DNA of 64,000 nucleotides. Source: Bifidobacterium adolescentis ATCC 15703. Its GTDB lineage: Bacteria > Actinomycetota > Actinomycetes > Actinomycetales > Bifidobacteriaceae. A program made the translations under genes and the position numbers. Under the pieces are notes generated by a model. The model was given only the letters and a program-made list of their open reading frames with translations, made no database searches and was not told where the DNA came from. The DNA lies in NCBI RefSeq assembly GCF_000010425.1, contig NC_008618.1, forward strand, positions 1,791,946 through 1,855,945, written 5' to 3'. This document shows, piece by piece, positions 58,435 through 64,000 of the stretch; the first letter of the stretch is position 1; each line of letters starts with the position of its first letter.

Positions 58435-60033
58435 TCAGACCGCCATCGGCGTATCGGATTCGCGGAAGCGCAGCACGAGCGCCAGTCCGGCTCCGGCCAT
58501 TACCAGGGCCGCGATGGTGAACAACGCGGTGCCCATTGCGCCGGTGAGCGGCAGCTGCGTGACGTTCTTCACGTTCTTGACCTGGATTGCCTTGTCGGAC
58601 ATGCCCTCGTCAAGCCTGCTTGCCAGACCGAGGTTGTTGGCGCCGACCAGCTTGAAGGTCGACTTGCCGGTTTCCTGGTTCACAGCTAGTTCGACGGTGA
58701 AGATCGGCACAAAGTTCTTCGCATAGCCGCTCGCGAATCCGGTTTCCTTCAGCGTGTACTTGCCGGACTTCAAGCCCATGATTTTCACGTCGCCGGTGGT
58801 GGTTTCCACATCCGCGACAGCGCCGTTCTCGTTCGCTTCGGCAAGGCGGTATTCGCCATCCACAATCTTGATGAACTTGAGCGGGGTCTGCGAAACCTCG
58901 GTTCCCTCGAACACGTGGAACTTCGCTCCTGCGAGACCATTGGCATCGCTTCCGACACCGTACTTGTGGAAGGAGAAGCCCCCGGTATAGGAGTCGAATT
59001 CGACCGGCGTGTTCCACACCTCGGTGTCACGGGACACGGCCGCCTTGTTGGTAACCTTGTTGCCCATGTCGATGATGTCCTTGTCGACCACGGCGGTGTA
59101 GGTGATGACCAGCTGGCCGCTCTTGTTGGCCAAGTCGAATCCCAGCACGGTGGTGGTCTTGCCGTCGGCTCCAACGGTCGGAACGGTCACGTAGGTGAAC
59201 GGCATATTCGTTTCCGTGCCATCCGCGGCTCGAACAACGGCCTTGAAGTCCTTGTTGACCGTCAGGCCCTTGGATGCCACGTCCTTCACGAAGTACGGAT
59301 ACTTGTCGTAGCCTTCGGCCGCGTTCGGAATATCCAGCGTGATGGTGTAGGCGACGGTCTGCCCAATGCTCACGCCTTCAGTGGTGGTAATCGTATCGGC
59401 CGTCTTGCCCGGCTGGTCGGGCTCGTTCTCGTTCTTGGCCACAAACATGCCGACAGCGTTGATCTTGCCCTGGCCGGTTGCCGGATCGCCCTTCACTTTG
59501 AATGTGGCGGCCACGCCGTTCAGCGTGGTGGCGACGATGGCATTGGTTCCCCGACCGCCGTCCTTGTCCACATCGGTGATGAGATACCAGCCTTCTTCAA
59601 GCGAACCGATGGCAGCCGTACCGCCGTTGCCTGCAACGGTTTTGTCGGCAACGACGCCATCGCCAACCGCCAACGAGGCCGCGAATGTGCGGAACCAGGC
59701 GGCGTCGTTATCGCCGGTCTTGGTTGCGGCGAACGCGGCCGGATTGCTGTCATATTCGGAGGGCATGCTGACAACGGGGTCCATGTTGTTGTTGGCGGCG
59801 GCCACCGCGTCGGTCACCGCAGTCACCCAATCGGCGTCGGTGTCGACCTGCACGGCGTCGCCGTCCACCGTCAGCGAGGCGAACTTGTACGCGGAGTAAG
59901 TGTGCCCCTTCTGCGAATGCCGCACTTCGATCGATGCGCTGCCGGCCGCATACGCTCCGGCGGTGCCGAACGCCATACCGCCCAGCAACGTTGCCGCCGC
60001 GGCGATTACTGCACAAAGCCTTCTCGTCTTCAT
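58435..60033 (-). CDS. Major pilin (isopeptide-forming backbone subunit)
   Basis: The 532-residue surface protein has a signal peptide (cut near AYAAGS) and an N-terminal domain with SAYKFASLTVDGDAV, two or three Ig-like pilin domains, an E-box-like SGKYTLKETGFASGYAK and a C-terminal sorting signal LPLTG followed by a hydrophobic stretch and a charged tail. A class C sortase would polymerise it into a fimbria. No YPKN-type pilin motif was pinned down by eye. It is downstream of the tip-adhesin gene. The start follows a GAGAGG site. Confidence 0.92.
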   Translation of the reverse strand: MKTRRLCAVIAAAATLLGGMAFGTAGAYAAGSASIEVRHSQKGHTYSAYKFASLTVDGDAVQVDTDADWVTAVTDAVAAANNNMDPVVSMPSEYDSNPAAFAATKTGDNDAAWFRTFAASLAVGDGVVADKTVAGNGGTAAIGSLEEGWYLITDVDKDGGRGTNAIVATTLNGVAATFKVKGDPATGQGKINAVGMFVAKNENEPDQPGKTADTITTTEGVSIGQTVAYTITLDIPNAAEGYDKYPYFVKDVASKGLTVNKDFKAVVRAADGTETNMPFTYVTVPTVGADGKTTTVLGFDLANKSGQLVITYTAVVDKDIIDMGNKVTNKAAVSRDTEVWNTPVEFDSYTGGFSFHKYGVGSDANGLAGAKFHVFEGTEVSQTPLKFIKIVDGEYRLAEANENGAVADVETTTGDVKIMGLKSGKYTLKETGFASGYAKNFVPIFTVELAVNQETGKSTFKLVGANNLGLASRLDEGMSDKAIQVKNVKNVTQLPLTGAMGTALFTIAALVMAGAGLALVLRFRESDTPMAV

Positions 60034-60142
60034 GATGAGAGACCTCTCTTCCTTGGTTTGGTCGGCCTTGTTACCGCAGCCGATTGGTTGGTTTTATGGG
60101 AAGTTTCGTATATTGTGTTGTTCTTTAGTTGTGATTGAAAAA

Positions 60143-60177
60143 TTGCGATTGCCGGATTGCGATCAGAGAATTGCGAT
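60143..60177. repeat. Three TTGCGAT copies at 14-bp period
   Basis: TTGCGAT starts at 60143, 60157 and 60171 (tandem 14-mers such as TTGCGATTGCCGGA) in the spacer between the tip-adhesin and backbone-pilin genes. It could be an element between the two genes of the operon. Confidence 0.75.
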
Positions 60178-60195
60178 TGCCGTCCGGCAGTTCCG

Positions 60196-62805
60196 TCACG
60201 GCCGTCCGCGCCCGATCAAAGCCAGTCCGACGATGCCCGCAAGCAGCAGCACCAGTGCCGTGACGCCGGCCACGACCAGCCAGGTCCGTCCTTCCGATGC
60301 GCCGGATAGCGGCAGCACGGCCACCGTCTCTTTCACGTTGGTGAACGAGGCTTCGTAGGTGGCGGTCTGTCCCTTGTCGAACGCGCTCCACATGTCGGCT
60401 CTGGTGATGCTGATCGGCACTGAGGTGACGTTGCCTTTCGCGTGATAGCCGGCGATGTTGCCTTCCGTGACGGTGTAGTCGCCTGCCATCACGCCACGGA
60501 ATGTGTACTGCCATTCGCCGGTAGGCAGCTCGTCATCTTCGGAAAGGTCTTTGCCCAGCTTCGATGCGCCGCCCTGCATGAAATCGATGCGCAATGTGGT
60601 TCCACTCGCCGGCATTCCGCCTTCCCAATGTTTCGTCACGACCACGTTGGCGGACGGCACCTGCAATACGGGATGCTGGTAGGCCGCGCAGGCGGACTGC
60701 TTGTCGAAGGTGTAACAGACCTGCGCCGACGCGTTCGATCGGAAGCCCGGCTTTCCTGCGGAAGTCGTGCCGGTGCCCGCGTCGCCGGTCGCGTCGTAGT
60801 TGATGCCGCCGTCGACCGTATTGACCCGCGCGTAGGCGCTGTCGGTTGGCACTATGCCGTACGAGAGCGTGTAGGTCGCGTTGTGCAGCAGCTCGTAATC
60901 GCCGGCGAATTCGACGCGGATCTTGCCGTTGCCGGCGTCGCTGTACCACAATGTGTAATCACGTTCCAGCACTGGAGGCGTAGCCCCCGAAGGCAGATTC
61001 GTCACGTTGAGCGTCACGCCGCCGGTCACCCGGCAGTAGGTCGCTCCGCCGAAGTTCCGCATGCTGGCCATGTTCCAGACAACGCCATCGACCTGCGCGT
61101 ATTCGGACAGCTCGTCGACGATCGAGACGCCGCTGTAGGCGCTTCCCGTGGTGATTTCCTTCTGAATGTCGTCGAAGATCTTCGTCAGGTCGTCAGCGCT
61201 GTTGGTGGCCTTGTAGTAGCCGAGGTTGCCGCCCGTAACCCAATTGGCTTTGTCGTACGCGGTGGCGTTCGGATAGTTGCTGGATACGGCGTGCATGAAC
61301 TGGTTGGCTTGGTCGTTCTCCCTGTTACCGAACGATTGCTGCTCCGGATTGGCGCCTTCGAAGATGCCGATGCTGTAGATGAGCGTGCCGGCCGATTTCA
61401 TGGCGAGCGCGGTTGTCACGGCGTCATTGGCGACTCTCGTGCTAAAAGTGTTTTGCGTGGTCGGCACACCGTCCGCGAAGAAAATGACGATTTTCTTCGC
61501 GCCTGGCCTTGCCCGCAGCAATGCCGTCTACGCGGCGGCCATGCCTTTGTCCGCAGGGGTCGCGCCATTGGCGGACAGCCTGCTCACCGATGATTTCAGA
61601 GCGGCGGTATCGCTGGTCAGGGAACTCACCACGCCGGATGTCTGCCCGAATTGAGCGATGGCGATTCGCACTTTGCTGTTTTCGTCCTGGATGGTGTCGT
61701 TGGTGGTCTCGGTGGCGTCGATGAAGCTGGTCGCCGCTTCTTTCAGCGCCGTCAACCGCTTCGGATTCGATTTGTTGCATCTTCTTTGGCTTCCGTCCAT
61801 GCAGTAGTTCATCGATCCGGACGTGTCCAGTACGAGCACCACTTCGATTTTCTCCGTGGTCTCATGGCTTTCGCGGGTATCCTTGCCCACCACGTTGAGG
61901 TTCAGCGTGTATTTGCCGCCGTTGTTGTATGTGATGCTTTTCGTGTGGTCCGGCTGCGGCACGGCGACGTTACGCGCGGCACGCATCACGGTTTTGCGAT
62001 TGAAGGTGAAGCGATCGCGCATGATGTGTTCGTCGGCGTCGGTATCGTCTTTGGCAGCATCATTCTTGTCGTTATCGTTGCCGTTTTGAGCCGACGCGGC
62101 ATCCTTGTCGGCGTCATTCTTACCGTTCTTGTCGGCATCGTCGGCATCTTCAGCAGTGTTGCCATCGTTGTCAGCATCGTCCGCATCGCCGGTTTTGCCG
62201 TCATCGGCTGTCGCGCCCGCATCGCCATTCGCCACAGCATCCGTGCGATTTTCGCCGGCATGGTCGTTTCGATCGCCGTCTTGAGCCGGTGCAGCACCAT
62301 TTGCAGGTACGTCAGCGTTCTCAGCCGTCGGCTGCCTAACCGCCTGCCGTTCCTGCTCCTTCTGCTCATTCGGCTGTTCCGTCTTATCGCACGGCTGCCG
62401 CTGTTCCGGCATCGTCTCCGACGGTTGTTCCGGTTGCGATTGCGACTGCAGTTGCGATTGCGCTTGTTCGTTCGATGGCTGATGCGATTCGCCGTCGTCC
62501 GTAAGGCATTGTGCGTCGTCATCGTCCGTTGCGGACTGTCCGGCAACATCTTGCCCGGCAATGTCGGCAACGTCCGATCCGACTGCGTTTTCAGCATCGG
62601 ATTGTTGTGTCGATTCCGGCTGGCTCGCTGCGGATTCGGCGGCCACGTTGCCGCCATCCGTCACCGTTTCGTCGGCGAACGCGGTCGCGCCGGCTCCCGT
62701 GGTGCCGGCCAGCATCGCAATCGTGACAAGCAATGCGGTGAATTTTCCCATCCGCGCGCCACACCGGCTTATGAAGCCGGCAAGCGGGTCCTTCATCCAC
62801 TTCAT
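60196..62805 (-). pseudogene. Pilus tip adhesin (vWA domain) interrupted by an in-frame TAG
   Basis: A single frame of 869 codons is cut by one amber codon (61530-61528). The first part holds a signal sequence, a long Gln/Asp/Asn/Lys-rich region and the first half of a von Willebrand A domain with MIDAS DTSGSMN. Directly after TAG the same frame continues with TALLRARPGAKKIVIFFADG, the rest of the vWA domain, two pilin-like domains and a variant sorting signal LPLSG with membrane anchor. Homologous vWA domains would have Glu, Gln or Lys at the stop. Without readthrough only a truncated secreted product would form. The start at 62805 (MKWMKDP) is preferred over 62823. Confidence 0.88.
61528..61530 (-). 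other. In-frame amber codon splitting the tip adhesin
   Basis: GCC GCC GCG TAG ACG GCA TTG on the minus strand: the frame is the same on both sides, so one substitution (for instance GAG or CAG to TAG) explains the break. No slippery sequence is nearby. Confidence 0.9.
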
Positions 62806-62949
62806 GACATGTCCATCTCTCATGGCGCTGCGGCGAATTGCCTATGCGCCTCCATGCCTTGAACCTTATGGATGAACGTTTTGAAACCCGTCCCCTCCAT
62901 TGATGGGTTCGGGGAACGTACGGACCCGCGAAAATCGCGGCCTTCCCCC

Positions 62950-64000
62950 TTATCCTTTACGCGGCCAGGCGAAAGCGTGCCGCATGATTCGGTGTCGGGG
63001 CCGCATCGACCGCACGACCATGCAGCACAACAGCATGCCGCCCATCGTGCAAACGATGGTCATGGCGAGCGCGCCCAGTTCGGTCGCACGTTCGTCGCGC
63101 ACGTCGGCCGGATCTGGCGCGGGCAGCGGTATTGCGACGCGATGCCCGGAGACTAGCAGCCGATGCGTGTTGATGCCGTATGGCGTGCAGGTCATCAACG
63201 TCAGCCGGTCTTCGCCGGGCACGATTTTCAACCGTGAGACGTCGTCCGGTTCGATCACGCTGATTCGGTCCACTTCGTATCCCAGCGTCTCGTCCATCAC
63301 TTTGATGTACATGAAATCGCCGTCGTGCAGTTCGTCGAGCCGTGTGAACATCAACGATTTGACCAGGCCGCGATGCCCGGTGACCACCGTATGCGAGTCA
63401 GTGCCGCCGACCGGCAGGCTGGTGCCGTACAGATGCCCTGCGCCGACGGCGAGCACCGGTTCGGACGTACCATGCCGAATCGGCAGTTCCACACCGATTT
63501 TGGGCACCAATACCGTGCCCATGATGCCTGCGCCGGAATCCAGCAGGCCCTGATAGTTCGCGTCCGTGTCCGCCGCGGAAAGCCCGGCACCGCCGGAATG
63601 TGCCGAATCGTCGGCGGTATCAGCATCTCCGGAAGTGCCAGCCGGTCTGGTAGTGAACGGATCGGCCGCCTCGCCCAATACCGGCTGTCCTTCCACGGCA
63701 AGCCGCCGATTGTATGCGCGCGCCCGTTCCAACTCCTCCATCGCCATCGGATACGGCCATCCGGCAACCGTGCGAGCCGCCGAATCGGATGTCTCGGCCA
63801 AGCGCCGCGCGGAATGCGCATGCATGGCGAACGGCAACGACGCGACCACCACCGCGCCCACAATCAGCAGCACGGACACGCACCGCACCAATATGAAACG
63901 AATCCGCCGCAGCCTGCGCGCGCGAACCACATCGGCAATGTCAATCGCCTCGTAAAACGACGGCGTTCCAGCGAACGTTCCAGCAGACGTTCCAGCGAAC
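62950..64000 (-). CDS. Class C pilin sortase (5' end beyond window)
   Basis: At least 350 codons are open to the window edge. A membrane helix (ILVRCVSVLLIVGAVVVASL) lies after the basic segment VRARRLRRIRF, and a second helix sits near the C-terminus, as in class C pilus sortases. Catalytic residues are His in VVTGHRGL, Cys in LTLMTCTPYG and Arg in HRLLVSGHR. A lid-like loop with DPF lies before the domain (GEAADPFTTRP). The region beyond 63930 encodes a three-fold AGT repeat (12-bp DNA repeat) and is in frame, so the true start is probably outside. It is the first gene of the pilus locus, 144 bp upstream of the tip gene. Confidence 0.92.
   Translation of the reverse strand, partial: FAGTSAGTFAGTPSFYEAIDIADVVRARRLRRIRFILVRCVSVLLIVGAVVVASLPFAMHAHSARRLAETSDSAARTVAGWPYPMAMEELERARAYNRRLAVEGQPVLGEAADPFTTRPAGTSGDADTADDSAHSGGAGLSAADTDANYQGLLDSGAGIMGTVLVPKIGVELPIRHGTSEPVLAVGAGHLYGTSLPVGGTDSHTVVTGHRGLVKSLMFTRLDELHDGDFMYIKVMDETLGYEVDRISVIEPDDVSRLKIVPGEDRLTLMTCTPYGINTHRLLVSGHRVAIPLPAPDPADVRDERATELGALAMTIVCTMGGMLLCCMVVRSMRPRHRIMRHAFAWPRKG

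Noticed and set aside
60196..62805. Two separate adhesin genes
   Set aside because: Both halves are in the same frame, separated by a single TAG, and together make one vWA domain; the second half has no ribosome site or signal peptide.

Overview
The window looks like chromosomal DNA of a Bifidobacterium. Three things point there: GC-rich coding sequence with GC-dominated third codon positions, a typical actinobacterial gene set (NucS, GlnR-type regulator, GlgE, DUF2469, HspR-type heat-shock operator, an ATP synthase operon ordered B-E-F-H-A-G-D-C), and a sortase-assembled pilus locus. Species assignment was not possible without a search.

Layout. 1-9.8 kb: argS-lysA (lysA cut by the window edge), an amino-acid permease, ridA, tRNA-Arg(CCG), a thioredoxin-like/TPR protein, a lipoprotein/membrane-protein pair, an FKBP-type lipoprotein and nucS. 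9.9-17.2 kb: the complete F1Fo ATP synthase operon on the minus strand. 17.3-21.3 kb: metA, the initiator tRNA and glgE. 21.2-27.4 kb: a markedly AT-richer island inserted right after glgE. It ends in a 110-bp second copy of the glgE 3' end. It carries a small secreted protein, three membrane permeases and an ABC ATPase in one operon, with a divergent LuxR-type response regulator and histidine kinase. 27.8-45.7 kb: ppa, mntP, a GlnR-type regulator, nth, an orphan solute-binding protein, valS, a large secreted protein, chorismate mutase, an Lrp-type regulator, rho, an FAD-dependent oxidoreductase, DUF2469 and a GNAT enzyme. 45.9-57.5 kb: gatCAB, a SpoU methyltransferase, a degenerate PRTase, rmuC, a P1B-ATPase-like membrane fragment, clpB and an FAH-family enzyme. 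57.5-64 kb: an HTH protein and a pilus locus (class C sortase, tip adhesin interrupted by an in-frame amber codon, backbone pilin).

How genes work together. The ATP synthase operon is one energy/pH-homeostasis unit. gatCAB makes Gln-tRNA/Asn-tRNA by transamidation. The island operon has the architecture of a secreted antimicrobial peptide or a peptide-sensing/immunity system: the kinase and regulator probably control the divergent peptide/ABC operon. The pilus locus would build a covalent fimbria, but its tip subunit appears broken in this strain.

Notable signals. Fourteen genes start 6-8 nt after a TANNNT-like -10 box, mostly with no Shine-Dalgarno sequence, which suggests extensive leaderless transcription. 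Two distant intergenic elements share a core but carry different, individually perfect inverted-repeat arms. A consensus-like actinobacterial SOS box overlaps the start of rmuC. All coordinates and motifs were read by eye; no alignment or search was run.
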